Shown here: positions 26,995 through 37,251 of the stretch, one piece after another
Layout of the letters: every line of letters starts with the position of its first letter
Numbering within the stretch: position 1 is the stretch's first letter
NCBI RefSeq assembly: GCF_900155935.1
Contig: NZ_FTLW01000004.1
Span: forward strand, 124,001 to 188,000
DNA length: 64,000 nucleotides
From: Solilutibacter tolerans
GTDB lineage: Bacteria > Pseudomonadota > Gammaproteobacteria > Xanthomonadales > Xanthomonadaceae
Direction of reading: 5' to 3'
Translations under genes and position numbers: made by a program
The notes under the pieces: model-generated
Database searches by the model: none
Told to the model about the DNA's origin: nothing
Seen by the model: the letters and a program-made list of their open reading frames with translations, nothing else

Positions 26995-27780
26995 ATGACG
27001 CGCTACGCGCTCGGCATCGAATACGACGGTAGCCGGTATTTGGGTTGGCAGCGCTTGGGCGATGCCGGGCCATCGCTCCAGCAAACCTTGGAAGATGCCA
27101 TTTCCAGTGTCGCCAACGCCGCGACAGAAACCGTTTGCGCTGGTCGCACCGATGCCGGCGTGCATGCGCGTTGTCAGGTCGTGCACTTTGATAGCGACGC
27201 TACGCGCATGCCGCGCGCATGGACACTCGGCATCACTTCCAACTTGCCGCCTGACATGGCTGTGCGCTGGTGCGTGCCAGTGGAAGCGGGATTCAGCGCA
27301 CGTTTTTCGGCACGGGCTAGGCGTTATCGCTACGAGATACTGAATCGTTCAGTGCGTCCTGCTTATCAACGTGCCTATTTGGCGTGGGAAAGGCGATTAT
27401 TGGATGTTGAATTGATGCATCAGGCCGCCCAGGTCTTGGTGGGGGATCACGATTTTTCGGCATTCCGCACCGTGCATTGCCAAGCCAAACACGCACGACG
27501 CGAGATTCAGGAGATCAAGGTGGTCAGGACGGGGGATGTGGTGTCGATGGAAATCCAGGCGAATGCCTTCCTGCATCACATGGTGCGCAACATCATCGGC
27601 TCATTGATTCCCGTTGGTTGCGGCGAGCGCAAGCCAGAGTGGATCGCCGAATTACTCGCAGGTCGTGACCGCACGGTCGCCGGACCGACTGCCGCTGCCA
27701 GTGGACTGACCTTCCTGCATCCCGTCTACGAAGCGAACTGTGGCTTGCCTGCGGAAGTCACCGTCGGGGGCGCCGCATGA
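26995..27780 (+). CDS. truA: tRNA pseudouridine(38-40) synthase
   Basis: Isomerises uridines 38-40 in the anticodon arm of several tRNAs. It is 261 aa from the ATG at 26995, 13 bp after fimV. It has the N-terminal [17 protein letters not shown], the catalytic Asp in [11 protein letters not shown] near residue 52, and [16 protein letters not shown]. Its stop overlaps the trpF start (ATGA). The position between fimV and trpF is the conserved gammaproteobacterial order. Confidence 0.97.
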   Translation: MTRYALGIEYDGSRYLGWQRLGDAGPSLQQTLEDAISSVANAATETVCAGRTDAGVHARCQVVHFDSDATRMPRAWTLGITSNLPPDMAVRWCVPVEAGFSARFSARARRYRYEILNRSVRPAYQRAYLAWERRLLDVELMHQAAQVLVGDHDFSAFRTVHCQAKHARREIQEIKVVRTGDVVSMEIQANAFLHHMVRNIIGSLIPVGCGERKPEWIAELLAGRDRTVAGPTAAASGLTFLHPVYEANCGLPAEVTVGGAA

Positions 27781-28478
27781 AGACCGCCTCGGTGCGTACT
27801 CGAATCAAATTCTGCGGCATGACCCGCGCTGGCGACGTACGCCTGGCCTGCGAATTGGGTGTTGATGCGATTGGCCTGGTGTTCGCCGAAGGCAGCCCGC
27901 GCAAATTGCAGGTCGAGGAATCCCGCGCGCTGCGTCAGGCGGTCGCGCCGCTGGTGAATGTGGTGGCCCTCTTCCGTGACAATCCGCCCGAGCAGGTACG
28001 CGAGATCGTGCGTTTGTTGCGTCCCGGCGCGCTCCAATTCCACGGCGACGAGGAAGATGCTTTCTGCCGCAGCTTCGGCATCCCTTATCTCAAGGCGATC
28101 CCGATGGGCGGGGATGGTGAATCCGCCGATGTCCGTCTTTTGCACGCGCGATTCCCGCACGCGGCAGCCTTCTTGTTCGATGGACATTTGGCGGGCGAGC
28201 AAGGCGGCAGTGGGCAGGTCTTCGATTGGCAGCGACTGCCGAATGACACCACCAAGCCGGTGATGGTCGCGGGTGGGCTGACTGCTGAGAACGTGCATGG
28301 CCTGGTTACCGGGCGGGCCCCCTGGGCGGTGGATGTGGCTTCGGGGATTGAATCGGCCCCTGGGGTGAAGGATGGCGATAAAATGCGAGCCTTCGTTGCT
28401 GAGGTTCACCGTGCCGATTGCGAAAACGAACACGAATCCGGCTACCGCTGGCCAACACCTGGCCACTGTGGCGGCTGA
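27777..28478 (+). CDS. trpF: Phosphoribosylanthranilate isomerase
   Basis: Third step of the tryptophan branch, converting phosphoribosylanthranilate to CdRP. It is 233 aa. Motifs are [15 protein letters not shown] with the catalytic Cys, [15 protein letters not shown] with the catalytic Asp region, GGLTAENV and VDVASGIES. The family usually ends soon after the [16 protein letters not shown] segment. Here some 15-20 extra residues ([20 protein letters not shown]) continue into the 5' end of trpB. It is coupled to truA by an ATGA overlap. Confidence 0.95.
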   Translation: MKTASVRTRIKFCGMTRAGDVRLACELGVDAIGLVFAEGSPRKLQVEESRALRQAVAPLVNVVALFRDNPPEQVREIVRLLRPGALQFHGDEEDAFCRSFGIPYLKAIPMGGDGESADVRLLHARFPHAAAFLFDGHLAGEQGGSGQVFDWQRLPNDTTKPVMVAGGLTAENVHGLVTGRAPWAVDVASGIESAPGVKDGDKMRAFVAEVHRADCENEHESGYRWPTPGHCGG

Positions 28479-29685
28479 AGATATCGTCGATTTCCACGCC
28501 TACCCTGATGCCGATGGCCATTTCGGCCGTTTCGGTGGGCGGTTTGTTGCCGAGACTTTGATCGGACCCTTGCAGGAACTGGCCGCGGCCTATGATGCAG
28601 CCCGCATCGATCCGGAATTCCAGCGTGAATTCGACCAAGATCTGGCGCATTACGTCGGTCGCCCCAGCCCGATCTACTTCGCCGAGCGCCTGTCGCGCGA
28701 AGTAGGCGGTGCGCGTATTTTGCTCAAGCGCGAAGACCTGAACCACACGGGCGCACACAAGATCAACAACACCATCGGCCAGGCACTGCTCGCCAGCCGC
28801 ATGGGCAAGACCCGCATCATCGCCGAAACAGGTGCTGGCCAGCATGGCGTTGCCAGCGCCACGGTTGCCGCGCGCTTGGGGCTTGAGTGTGTCGTCTACA
28901 TGGGCGCGACCGACATCGAGCGCCAGAAAGCCAACGTGTGGCGGATGAAGCTGCTGGGCGCGACCGTGGTGCCGGTCAAGTCCGGCTCGGCCACGTTGAA
29001 AGATGCATTGAACGAGGCGATGCGCGACTGGGTCACGAACGTTGCCGACACCTTCTACATCATCGGCACGGTTGCCGGCCCTGACCCGTATCCGCGCATG
29101 GTGCGCGACTTCAACGCCATCGTCGGGCGCGAGGCGCGCGCGCAGATGCTGGCCGAATACGGTCGCCTGCCGGATGCGATTACGGCATGCGTTGGCGGTG
29201 GCAGCAATGCGATCGGCCTGTTTCATGCGTTTCTCAATGATCGCAATGTGCGCATCGTCGGCGCGGAAGCCGCGGGCGAGGGCATCGATACCGGGCAACA
29301 TGCGGCCTCACTCGCCGCAGGTCGTCCGGGCGTGCTGCACGGAAATCGCACCTATGTCTTGTGCGATGACGAGGGCCAGATCATCGAGACGCATTCGGTC
29401 AGCGCGGGGCTGGATTATCCGGGCGTCGGGCCAGAGCACGCTTTCCTGAAAGACACCGGGCGTGCGGAATATGTCGGCGTGACGGACGATGAGGCGCTAG
29501 CGGCTTTTCACCAACTTGCACGTACCGAAGGCATCCTCGCTGCACTGGAGTCCAGTCATGCCATCGCCGAGGCGATCAAGTTGGCACGCGAGTATCCGAA
29601 GGACGCTGTGGTGCTGTGCAACTTGTCCGGTCGCGGCGACAAGGATGTACATACGATTGCCGCCCGCGAAGGCATTCAACTTTGA
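28411..29685 (+). CDS. trpB: Tryptophan synthase beta chain
   Basis: Condenses indole with serine, using pyridoxal phosphate. The GTG at 28411 is preferred because GAGG lies 6 nt upstream, giving 424 aa. A GTG at 28468 would give 405 aa, closer to relatives (core starting [13 protein letters not shown]) but without a ribosome site; an ATG at 28372 is also open. The catalytic Lys is in [14 protein letters not shown], and phosphate binding is by [10 protein letters not shown]. With the 28411 start it overlaps trpF by 68 bp. trpA follows, separated by the DUF3144 gene. Confidence 0.95.
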   Translation: MPIAKTNTNPATAGQHLATVAAEDIVDFHAYPDADGHFGRFGGRFVAETLIGPLQELAAAYDAARIDPEFQREFDQDLAHYVGRPSPIYFAERLSREVGGARILLKREDLNHTGAHKINNTIGQALLASRMGKTRIIAETGAGQHGVASATVAARLGLECVVYMGATDIERQKANVWRMKLLGATVVPVKSGSATLKDALNEAMRDWVTNVADTFYIIGTVAGPDPYPRMVRDFNAIVGREARAQMLAEYGRLPDAITACVGGGSNAIGLFHAFLNDRNVRIVGAEAAGEGIDTGQHAASLAAGRPGVLHGNRTYVLCDDEGQIIETHSVSAGLDYPGVGPEHAFLKDTGRAEYVGVTDDEALAAFHQLARTEGILAALESSHAIAEAIKLAREYPKDAVVLCNLSGRGDKDVHTIAAREGIQL

Positions 29686-29703
29686 ACTTTGGGACACGAT
29701 GAA

Positions 29704-30024
29704 GTGAGCAGCACCTTGCAATCCGATCAAGTCGATCCAGCCTTCTTCGATGCGGTCAACGAATACATAGGCATCGCCAATCGGCAGGCCAAGACCCATG
29801 GCCTCAAGCGCGTCAGCGCAGCGAGCCTGTATGCCGCCGCCCGCTTCAACGCGCATGCCTACATCGGTTTTGAACGGGATGCGCGCGGCAGCCGCACCGA
29901 ATTCCTCGATTACATGACGGATTTGTACCGCCGCATGTTGAACGAGCATCTCGATGCCATAGGCGCAGAGCGTGGCATTGATGTCGGGCCGTCGGAGCTC
30001 GCAACATCGAGTGATTCTGCTTGA
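29704..30024 (+). CDS. DUF3144 family protein
   Basis: A 106-aa small soluble protein. The GTG at 29704 is the likely start; a TTG at 29689 is an alternative. It matches the DUF3144 pattern: FFDAVNEYIGIANRQ, then VSAASLYAAARFNAHAYIG, then FLDYMTDLYRRMLNEHLDAI. It is all helical, with no signal peptide. It lies between trpB and trpA, 18 bp after trpB and 2 bp before the trpA ATG, so it is certainly in the trp transcript. No enzymatic role is known for the family. Confidence 0.85.
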   Translation: MSSTLQSDQVDPAFFDAVNEYIGIANRQAKTHGLKRVSAASLYAAARFNAHAYIGFERDARGSRTEFLDYMTDLYRRMLNEHLDAIGAERGIDVGPSELATSSDSA

Positions 30025-30026
30025 GC

Positions 30027-30845
30027 ATGACGCGTCTGCAACGTCGTTTTGAAGCCCTGGGCGCGGCCAAGCGCAAGGCGCTGGTGCCGTTTGTCACCGC
30101 CGGCGACCCGTCGCTGGACGCCACCGTGCCGGTGATGCATGCCTTGGTGGATGCGGGCGCTGACGTGATCGAACTCGGCGTGCCGTTTTCGGACCCGATG
30201 GCGGATGGCCCGGTGATCCAGCAGGCCTCCGAGCGCGCCATTGCACGTGGCGCAGGCCTGACCCACGCGGTCGATAGCGTGCGTGCATTTCGGCAACAAG
30301 ACGCCGATACGCCCGTGGTCCTGATGGGCTACCTCAACCCGATCGAAATTCGCGGTGCAGAGACCTTCGCCATTGAAGCGGCAGCGGCGGGTATCGATGG
30401 TGTGCTGTTGGTCGATTTGCCGCCGGAAGAAGCCGGGCCGTTTCGTGAGGCTTTCGCCCAGCACGGCATCGCCCTCATCTGGCTGGCATCACCCACCACC
30501 GATGCCAAGCGTCTGGCGATGCTGAATCAGATCGCCGAAGGCTATCTGTACTACGTGAGCTATGCCGGCGTGACCGGAGCCAATCACCTCAGCACGGATG
30601 CGGCGGGCACCCGCTTGGCGTCGATCCGTGCCGGCTGCCCAGTGCCGGTACTGGCCGGTTTCGGGATCAAGGATGCCGCGAGTGCCGCCGCCATGGGCCG
30701 CTCGGCCGATGGTGTGGTCGTGGGTAGCGCTTTGGTGGCGGCATTGGCGGATGCGTCTGATGGTGCCCAGGCAGCCGAGCGTGCAAGGGCTTTCCTGAAG
30801 CCGTTGCGTGCGGCACTGGATGGTGAACACGAGGCCGTGGGCTAA
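30027..30845 (+). CDS. trpA: Tryptophan synthase alpha chain
   Basis: Splits indole-3-glycerol phosphate to indole, which channels to TrpB. It is 272 aa from the ATG at 30027. The catalytic Glu is in DVIELGVPFSDPMADGPVIQ near residue 48, the catalytic Asp in GVLLVDLPPEE, and the phosphate-binding GFGIKDAASAA lies toward the end. A TTG two codons upstream overlaps the DUF3144 stop but the ATG is preferred. accD follows after 33 bp. Confidence 0.98.
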   Translation: MTRLQRRFEALGAAKRKALVPFVTAGDPSLDATVPVMHALVDAGADVIELGVPFSDPMADGPVIQQASERAIARGAGLTHAVDSVRAFRQQDADTPVVLMGYLNPIEIRGAETFAIEAAAAGIDGVLLVDLPPEEAGPFREAFAQHGIALIWLASPTTDAKRLAMLNQIAEGYLYYVSYAGVTGANHLSTDAAGTRLASIRAGCPVPVLAGFGIKDAASAAAMGRSADGVVVGSALVAALADASDGAQAAERARAFLKPLRAALDGEHEAVG

Positions 30846-30878
30846 ACTGGCCCGCTGACCCTGCTGGATAAGCGACAC

Positions 30879-31766
30879 ATGTCCTGGCTCAAAAAACTGA
30901 CCCCGGCCCGCATCCGTACCGATGCCGGCCCCCGTAAACGCAATGTCCCGGAAGGGCTGTGGGAAAAGTGCGACCGCTGCGGCGCCGTGCTGTACCGGCC
31001 CGAGCTCGAGGAAAACCTCGAGGTCTGTCCCAAGTGCGCCTATCACATGCCGATCCGCGCCCGTGCGCGGCTGGCCAGCTTCCTCGACATGGGGACGGGC
31101 AAGGAAATCGGTGCCGAGCTGGGCCCGGTCGATGTGCTCAAGTTCAAGGATCAAAAGAAATACGCAGAACGCATCAAGGTCGCGCAAAAGGCGACCGGCG
31201 AACGCGATGCATTGGTCACGATGGAGGGGTTGCTGAAACAGCGTCCGATCGTTGCCAGCGCCTTCGATTTTGCTTTCATGGGTGGCTCGATGGGCTCGGT
31301 CGTCGGTGAGCGTTTCAGCCTGGGCGTGGAGCGTGCAGCACAGATAGGTGCGCCCTTCGTGTGCTTCTCCGCCAGCGGCGGGGCACGCATGCAGGAGAGC
31401 CTGTTTTCATTGATGCAGATGGCCAAGACATCGGCGGCGCTGGGTCGCTTGCGCGCCAAGGGGCTGCCTTACATCTCCGTGCTGACACATCCCACCACCG
31501 GTGGGGTGTCGGCCAGTTTCGCGATGCTGGGCGACATCAACATCGCCGAGCCTGAAGCTTTGATCGGTTTTGCAGGCCCGCGCGTCATCGAACAGACCGT
31601 GCGCGAAAAATTGCCCGAAGGCTTCCAACGCAGTGAATTTCTGCTGGAGCATGGCGCGATCGATCAGATCTGCGACCGCCGAGAGCTGCGCGACCGCATC
31701 GCCGATTTGAACGCCCTGATGATGAAACTGCCACATCCGCCCGAAGATTCGGAGCTGGTTGCATGA
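30879..31766 (+). CDS. accD: Acetyl-CoA carboxylase carboxyltransferase beta subunit
   Basis: Part of the complex that makes malonyl-CoA for fatty acid synthesis. It is 295 aa. The N-terminal four-Cys zinc ribbon (CDRC and CPKC) is at about residues 30-52, and the crotonase-like core has the oxyanion region [18 protein letters not shown] and the [17 protein letters not shown] segment. It overlaps glmM by 4 nt (ATGA). The trpA-accD junction is conserved in many proteobacteria. Confidence 0.98.
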   Translation: MSWLKKLTPARIRTDAGPRKRNVPEGLWEKCDRCGAVLYRPELEENLEVCPKCAYHMPIRARARLASFLDMGTGKEIGAELGPVDVLKFKDQKKYAERIKVAQKATGERDALVTMEGLLKQRPIVASAFDFAFMGGSMGSVVGERFSLGVERAAQIGAPFVCFSASGGARMQESLFSLMQMAKTSAALGRLRAKGLPYISVLTHPTTGGVSASFAMLGDINIAEPEALIGFAGPRVIEQTVREKLPEGFQRSEFLLEHGAIDQICDRRELRDRIADLNALMMKLPHPPEDSELVA

Positions 31767-33112
31767 GTCGCAAGTACTTCGGCACTGATGGCATCCGTGG
31801 CCGCGTCGGCGACTCGCCGATCTCGGCCGACTTCGTCCTGCGCCTCGGTAATGCCTATGGCCATGCCCTGCGTGCACGTTTGGGCGATGGCTGGCGCAAG
31901 CCGATGGTGGTGATCGGCAAGGACACCCGCATCTCCAATTACATGTTCGAAGCTGCGCTCGAAGCCGGGTTGGTTGCCGCAGGGGTCGATGTGCAATTGA
32001 TGGGCCCGATGCCGACGCCGGCCGTCGCGCATCTGACGCGCTCCATGCGCGCGGATGGCGGCATCGTCATTTCCGCCTCGCACAACCCGCACCATGACAA
32101 CGGCATCAAATTCTTCTCTGCCGATGGCGAGAAGCTGGATGATGAGGCAGAGCTCGCCATCGAGGCCGCGCTCGACCTGCCTTTCTCGACGGTTGCCTCC
32201 GATCAGCTGGGCCGCGCTGTGCGTACTCGCGACGCGGTGGCACGTTACGTTGAGGCGTGCAAAAACTCGGTGCCCAAGGGCTTCGATCTGCGCGGCATGC
32301 ATGTGGTGGTGGATTGTGCGAATGGCGCCAATTACCAATTAGGCCCGCTGGTATTGCGCGAGCTTGGCGCACGGGTTGATGCGATTGGCATCGATCCGAA
32401 TGGACTCAACATCAACGAAGGCGTTGGCTCCACCCATCCCGAAGCGCTGGCGGCAGAAGTCGTCAAGCGCGGCGCTGCGCTCGGCATTGCGTTTGATGGT
32501 GATGGTGATCGCGTGCTGTTTGTCGATGAAACCGGCCGCATCTGCGATGGCGATGACTTGATCTACGTGCTGGCAAGAGACTGGCAGGCCAGCGGTCGAC
32601 TGACCGGCCCCGTTGTTGGCACTCTGATGACCAATTACGGACTCGAGAAAGCGCTATCCGACGCCGGCATCGGTTTCATGCGCGCCAAGGTCGGCGACCG
32701 TTACGTCCACCAGATGTTGCTGGAAAACGACGCGATCTTGGGCGGTGAAGCTTCTGGTCATCTGCTGTGCCTGGATCGCACCAGCACCGGTGACGGCATC
32801 ATGGCCGCGCTCCAGGTGCTCGAAGTCTTGGGTCGCACTGGCCAATCATTGGCGGAGGCGCTCAAAGGTTTGGAGAAGATCCCGCAGAAGACCGTCAATG
32901 TACGCGTCGCGCCAGGCAGCAAGCCGGTGGATGATGCAAGTGTGCAAGCAGCGCTGCACGAAGCGCAAGAGATGGTGAAGGGCAGGGGGCGTGCATTCCT
33001 GCGTCCTTCGGGTACCGAGCCGGTCGTTCGCGTCACTGTGGAGGCGGATGATGCATCGCTGGTGGCGTCCGTCATTGAAAAATTGGAAGCGGCGGTCAAG
33101 GCCGCCAGTTGA
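31763..33112 (+). CDS. glmM: Phosphoglucosamine mutase
   Basis: Converts glucosamine-6-phosphate to glucosamine-1-phosphate, a precursor of UDP-GlcNAc for peptidoglycan and LPS. It is 449 aa. It begins [11 protein letters not shown], has the phosphorylated active-site Ser in [15 protein letters not shown] near residue 102, the Mg-binding FDGDGDRV near 244, the GEASGH sugar loop, and the C-terminal [11 protein letters not shown] phosphate loop. It is translationally coupled to accD. Confidence 0.98.
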   Translation: MSRKYFGTDGIRGRVGDSPISADFVLRLGNAYGHALRARLGDGWRKPMVVIGKDTRISNYMFEAALEAGLVAAGVDVQLMGPMPTPAVAHLTRSMRADGGIVISASHNPHHDNGIKFFSADGEKLDDEAELAIEAALDLPFSTVASDQLGRAVRTRDAVARYVEACKNSVPKGFDLRGMHVVVDCANGANYQLGPLVLRELGARVDAIGIDPNGLNINEGVGSTHPEALAAEVVKRGAALGIAFDGDGDRVLFVDETGRICDGDDLIYVLARDWQASGRLTGPVVGTLMTNYGLEKALSDAGIGFMRAKVGDRYVHQMLLENDAILGGEASGHLLCLDRTSTGDGIMAALQVLEVLGRTGQSLAEALKGLEKIPQKTVNVRVAPGSKPVDDASVQAALHEAQEMVKGRGRAFLRPSGTEPVVRVTVEADDASLVASVIEKLEAAVKAAS

Positions 33113-33131
33113 CATCGACAAGAGCATCCTG

Positions 33132-34079
33132 ATGAGCATCCCCAGCCTCGATATCCGTCGCTTCACCCATCCGACCAGTGCGGAAGATCGCGCCGCCTTC
33201 GTACGAGAGTTGTCCGAGACCTATCGCGAATGGGGTTTCGCGGGCATTCGCGGGCACGGCATCCCCGACACCCTGACCAATGCCGCGTATGAAGACTTCG
33301 AGGCATTCTTCGGGCTGCCGGAGATTGTGAAAAAGCGGTACCACGTGGTCGGTGGCGGCGGCGCGCGCGGTTACACGCCTTTCGGTATCGAAACGGCGAA
33401 AGGCGCGCAGCATCACGACCTGAAAGAGTTCTGGCATATCGGTCGCGAGATCCCGCGCGATCACGCGCAGGCTGATGTCATGCCGGCCAACGTCTGGCCT
33501 GATGAAGTGCCCGGGTTCCGCGAACATGGCTATGCGCTGTATGAAGCGCTGGATAAGTTGGGTTCGAATGTGCTGTCGGCACTGGCGTTATCGCTGGACT
33601 TGCCGGAGGACTGGTTTGCCGACAAGACGAACTACGGCAATTCGATCTTGCGCCCGATCCACTACCCGCCGATCACCACCCCCGACGTACCCAACGTTCG
33701 CGCGGGTGCGCACGAAGACATCAACCTCATCACCTTGCTGGTCGGCGCGAGCGCGGCGGGCTTGGAGGTCTTGTCCCGCAAGGGCGAGTGGGTGCCGTAT
33801 ACGGCGGAAGAGGGCACGATTGTGGTGAACATCGGCGACATGCTGCAGCGCCTGACCAATCACGTGTTCCCGTCGACCACGCATCGTGTGACCAATCCAC
33901 CGGGCGAGGCTGCCCGCCAGCCGCGTTACTCGACGCCATTCTTCCTGCATCCCAATCCGGATTTCCTGATCGATGCCCTGCCGCAGTGCGTGACGGACGA
34001 CAACCCCAATCGCTATGCCGAGCCGATCACCGCGCACGGTTACCTGCTTGAACGGTTGCGCGAAATCAAGCTGGCCTGA
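33132..34079 (+). CDS. 2-oxoglutarate/Fe(II)-dependent oxygenase, isopenicillin-N-synthase-like
   Basis: A 315-aa protein starting at the ATG at 33132, 19 bp after glmM. The non-haem iron ligands are visible as His and Asp in AHEDINLI (near residue 196) and His in STTHRVTNP (near 254). The R-x-S pair that binds 2-oxoglutarate is in RYSTPFFLHP. The N-terminal DIOX_N region starts IPSLDIRRF and has GFAGIRGHGIP. Relatives include ethylene-forming and gibberellin-oxidase-like enzymes, but most bacterial members, including this one, have no known substrate. It is inserted between glmM and tpiA on the same strand. Confidence 0.88.
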   Translation: MSIPSLDIRRFTHPTSAEDRAAFVRELSETYREWGFAGIRGHGIPDTLTNAAYEDFEAFFGLPEIVKKRYHVVGGGGARGYTPFGIETAKGAQHHDLKEFWHIGREIPRDHAQADVMPANVWPDEVPGFREHGYALYEALDKLGSNVLSALALSLDLPEDWFADKTNYGNSILRPIHYPPITTPDVPNVRAGAHEDINLITLLVGASAAGLEVLSRKGEWVPYTAEEGTIVVNIGDMLQRLTNHVFPSTTHRVTNPPGEAARQPRYSTPFFLHPNPDFLIDALPQCVTDDNPNRYAEPITAHGYLLERLREIKLA

Positions 34080-34123
34080 GCACGCCAAGACGCTGCATCG
34101 ACATAACACACGAGAGGACACGC

Positions 34124-34882
34124 ATGCGCCGCAAAATTGCCGCTGGCAACTGGAAATTGAACGGAAACCTCGCCTTCGCCGACGAATTGTTGGGCGCATT
34201 GCAGGTGCCTAAGGCCGAAGGTGTCGAGGTATTGGTATTCCCGCCGATGGCCTACCTGGCGGGTCTGGTATCGAAATTTGGTGGAAGCGGCATCGGTTTC
34301 GGTGCGCAGGACGTCAGCGAACACGTCAAGGGCGCCTACACTGGTGAAATCGCCGCTTCGATGCTGAAGGAAGTGGGCGCAGGCCACACCTTGGTTGGGC
34401 ATTCCGAGCGCCGCCAATACCACGGCGAAACCAGTGAGATCGTCGCGCGCAAGTTTATGGCGGCCAAGGCGGCAGGTCTGGTGCCAGTGCTGTGCATCGG
34501 CGAAACGCTGGAAGAGCGCGAGGCCGGTCAGACTGAGGCGCGCCTTGCCGAGCAGCTTAATGCCGTGTTCGATGCCGCCGGCCCCAAGGCGCTGGAAGGG
34601 GCTATCGTGGCGTATGAGCCAGTCTGGGCGATCGGTACCGGCAAGACCGCTACTCCGGCGCAGGCGCAGGAAGTGCATGCCTTTATTCGTGGCCAGGTCG
34701 CCAGGCAGGATGCTAATATTGCCGGCTCGCTCCCGATCCTCTATGGCGGAAGCGTCAAGGCCGACAACGCCGCCGAGCTGTTCACCCAGCCCGATGTCGA
34801 TGGCGGACTGGTCGGTGGCGCCTCGCTGCTGGCCAACGAATTCAACGGCATCATCGCTGCGGCGATGGCCTCACGGAACTGA
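34124..34882 (+). CDS. tpiA: Triose-phosphate isomerase
   Basis: Interconverts dihydroxyacetone phosphate and glyceraldehyde-3-phosphate. It is 252 aa, preceded by a GAGAGGA ribosome site. The active-site residues are visible: Lys in GNWKLNG (near 11), His in VGHSERR (near 94), and Glu in AYEPVWAIGTGKTA (near 166) with the flexible loop. The phosphate-binding GGSVKADN and LVGGASL follow. secG starts 3 bp downstream. Confidence 0.98.
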   Translation: MRRKIAAGNWKLNGNLAFADELLGALQVPKAEGVEVLVFPPMAYLAGLVSKFGGSGIGFGAQDVSEHVKGAYTGEIAASMLKEVGAGHTLVGHSERRQYHGETSEIVARKFMAAKAAGLVPVLCIGETLEEREAGQTEARLAEQLNAVFDAAGPKALEGAIVAYEPVWAIGTGKTATPAQAQEVHAFIRGQVARQDANIAGSLPILYGGSVKADNAAELFTQPDVDGGLVGGASLLANEFNGIIAAAMASRN

Positions 34883-34885
34883 AAC

Positions 34886-35323
34886 ATGCTGCTCTGGGTC
34901 CTCAATATTTTCTATGTGCTGGTTGCGATCGCGATGATCGCGCTCATCCTCATGCAACGCGGCGCGGGTGCGCAGGCCGGTTCCGGCTTCGGTGGTGGCG
35001 CTTCCGGCACGGTGTTCGGTGCCCGAGGTGCTTCCAACTTCCTGTCCAAGTCCACTAAATGGTTGGCCGTGGCCTTCTTTGGCATGACGCTGGGCATGGC
35101 TTGGTTGCACATGCAGGGTGCGCAGTCGGCCAATGAGCAACGTGCTGACCTGGGTGTGATGGCTGGGCAGCAAGTGCCGGCAGCAGATAGCACCCAGCCT
35201 GCGCCGACGGTGCCTGCTGCACCTGCCAGCCCGGTGATTCCGCAAGCCGCACCTTCGGAAACCATGCCCACGCCGCCTGCTGCAGTGCCGGCGGATGCGC
35301 AAAAACCTGCGCAAGGCAACTAA
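34886..35323 (+). CDS. secG: Protein-export membrane protein SecG
   Basis: Auxiliary subunit of the SecYEG translocon. It is 145 aa. The first transmembrane helix is LLWVLNIFYVLVAIAMIALIL; the conserved loop [33 protein letters not shown] follows, and then the second helix WLAVAFFGMTLGMAWL. The C-terminal 65 residues are a Pro/Ala-rich tail, typical of this group and of no known function. The order tpiA-secG-tRNA-Leu-nuo is conserved. Confidence 0.95.
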   Translation: MLLWVLNIFYVLVAIAMIALILMQRGAGAQAGSGFGGGASGTVFGARGASNFLSKSTKWLAVAFFGMTLGMAWLHMQGAQSANEQRADLGVMAGQQVPAADSTQPAPTVPAAPASPVIPQAAPSETMPTPPAAVPADAQKPAQGN

Positions 35324-35331
35324 CAACGCAT

Positions 35332-35337
35332 TACAAT
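35332..35337 (+). promoter_or_regulatory. Possible -10 element for tRNA-Leu
   Basis: TACAAT, 40 bp before the tRNA. No good -35 hexamer lies 16-18 bp upstream, so this is tentative; the tRNA may also be processed from the secG transcript. Confidence 0.35.
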
Positions 35338-35376
35338 ATTTGCTTCCTGATGCATCTCGATGCGGATGGAAGCTTT

Positions 35377-35461
35377 GCCCAGGTGGCGGAATTGGTAGAC
35401 GCACTACCTTGAGGTGGTAGCGGCTTAGGTCGTAGGGGTTCGAGTCCCCTCTTGGGCACCA
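35377..35461 (+). tRNA. tRNA-Leu (anticodon GAG)
   Basis: An 85-nt tRNA with a long variable arm, as expected for leucine. The acceptor arm is GCCCAGG with CTTGGGC, with one G-T pair. The anticodon arm is CTACC-TTGAGGT-GGTAG with GAG at 35411-35413. The T-arm is AGGGGTTCGAGTCCCCT and CCA is encoded. It lies between secG and nuoA. Confidence 0.97.
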
Positions 35462-35546
35462 TTATTCGCGCAGGCGGGCCTCATCGAGGCCCACTGCACT
35501 CTAGCCACGCCGCGCACCTCTCGCGGCATAGCCGAAGAGACTGCAC

Positions 35547-35893
35547 GTGCTGGCCGAATACCTGCCGACCCTGCTGTTTTTGATCGTTGCCACTGGCATC
35601 GGCATTGCGCTGATCATCATCGGCAACCTGGTGGGCCCGAAGAAGCCCAGCGCCGAAAAACTCTCGCCTTACGAGTGCGGCTTCCTCCCGTTCGAGGATG
35701 CCCGTATGCAGTTCGACGTGCGCTACTACCTCATCGCCATCCAGTTCATCATTTTTGACCTGGAAATCATCTTCATCGTGCCATGGACGCAGGTGTTCAT
35801 GGAGATCGGCGCTCGCAGCCTGGTCACCATGGGCTTGTTTGTCGGGATGTTGTTCCTCGGTTTCGTCTACGTCTGGAAGAGGGGAGCACTCGA

Positions 35894-35903
<10 letters not shown>
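35547..35903 (+). CDS. nuoA: NADH-quinone oxidoreductase subunit A
   Basis: Membrane-arm subunit of proton-pumping complex I. It is 118 aa with a GTG start. It has three hydrophobic helices, and the conserved YECGFLPF motif is in the first loop, followed by [27 protein letters not shown]. It is the first gene of the 14-gene nuo operon and overlaps nuoB by 10 bp. Confidence 0.97.
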
Positions 35904-36472
<569 letters not shown>

Positions 36473-36483
36473 GTGCAAGCCGC

Positions 36484-37251
36484 ATGAACCAGAACGCAGC
36501 GACCTTCGCCGATGAATTGCGCGCCCGCTTCCCGGGTTGCGAAGTATTCGTCGCCGAGCCGCGTGGTGAAATCACCTTGCAGGTGCCTTCGGGCGGCTGG
36601 CTCGATGTCGCCCGTAGCCTGCGCGATGAGTTCGCCTTCGAGCAGTTGATCGATGTCAGTGGCGTTGATTACCTCGGCTACGGTAGTGACGAGTGGGATA
36701 CCGATGTCTCTTCGCATGGCTTCAGCCGCGGCGTGGAGGGGCGCGGTCCCGGTCGTTTCAAATGGGGTGAGGCCTTCACCGAGCAAGCGCCGCAGCCGAT
36801 GGGCGTGGAACGTATCGAGTCTGTCGCAGGCAAGCGTTTCGCTGCCGTGGCACACCTGCTGTCGATCTCGCGCAACCAACGCCTGCGTGTGCGCGAATTT
36901 TGTGCGGATGATTCAATGCCGGTGGTTGATTCGCTGACCTCCGTCTGGGCGGGCGCGGATTGGTTTGAACGCGAGGCGTTTGATCTCTTCGGCATCGTAT
37001 TCCGCGGTCATCCGGACTTGCGCCGCATCCTGACCGATTACGGTTTCGTCGGCCATCCGTTCCGCAAGGATTTCCCGCTGATCGGTAATGTCGAAGTGCG
37101 CTACGACGCCGAGAAAGAACGCGTCATCTATGAACCCGTGACCTCGGTCGTGCCGCGCGTTGGCGTGCCGCGCGTAGTGCGCGAGGATTCGCGCATGGAC
37201 ACCGCGTTCGGCGAATCGAAAGACCTCAAGATCAATGGAGGCGCCCAATGA
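36484..37251 (+). CDS. nuoC: NADH-quinone oxidoreductase subunit C
   Basis: 30-kDa hydrophilic subunit on the connecting module of complex I. It is 255 aa from the ATG at 36484 ([16 protein letters not shown]). The GTG at 36469, overlapping the nuoB stop, would add five residues. The signature is [40 protein letters not shown] near residues 155-195. It is not fused to nuoD, unlike in E. coli. Its stop overlaps the nuoD ATG. Confidence 0.96.
   Translation: MNQNAATFADELRARFPGCEVFVAEPRGEITLQVPSGGWLDVARSLRDEFAFEQLIDVSGVDYLGYGSDEWDTDVSSHGFSRGVEGRGPGRFKWGEAFTEQAPQPMGVERIESVAGKRFAAVAHLLSISRNQRLRVREFCADDSMPVVDSLTSVWAGADWFEREAFDLFGIVFRGHPDLRRILTDYGFVGHPFRKDFPLIGNVEVRYDAEKERVIYEPVTSVVPRVGVPRVVREDSRMDTAFGESKDLKINGGAQ

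Noticed and set aside
24009-28478. A tryptophan leader peptide or attenuator before the trp genes
   Set aside because: asd, fimV, truA and trpF are packed with gaps of at most 24 bp, leaving no room for a leader with tandem Trp codons and alternative hairpins.
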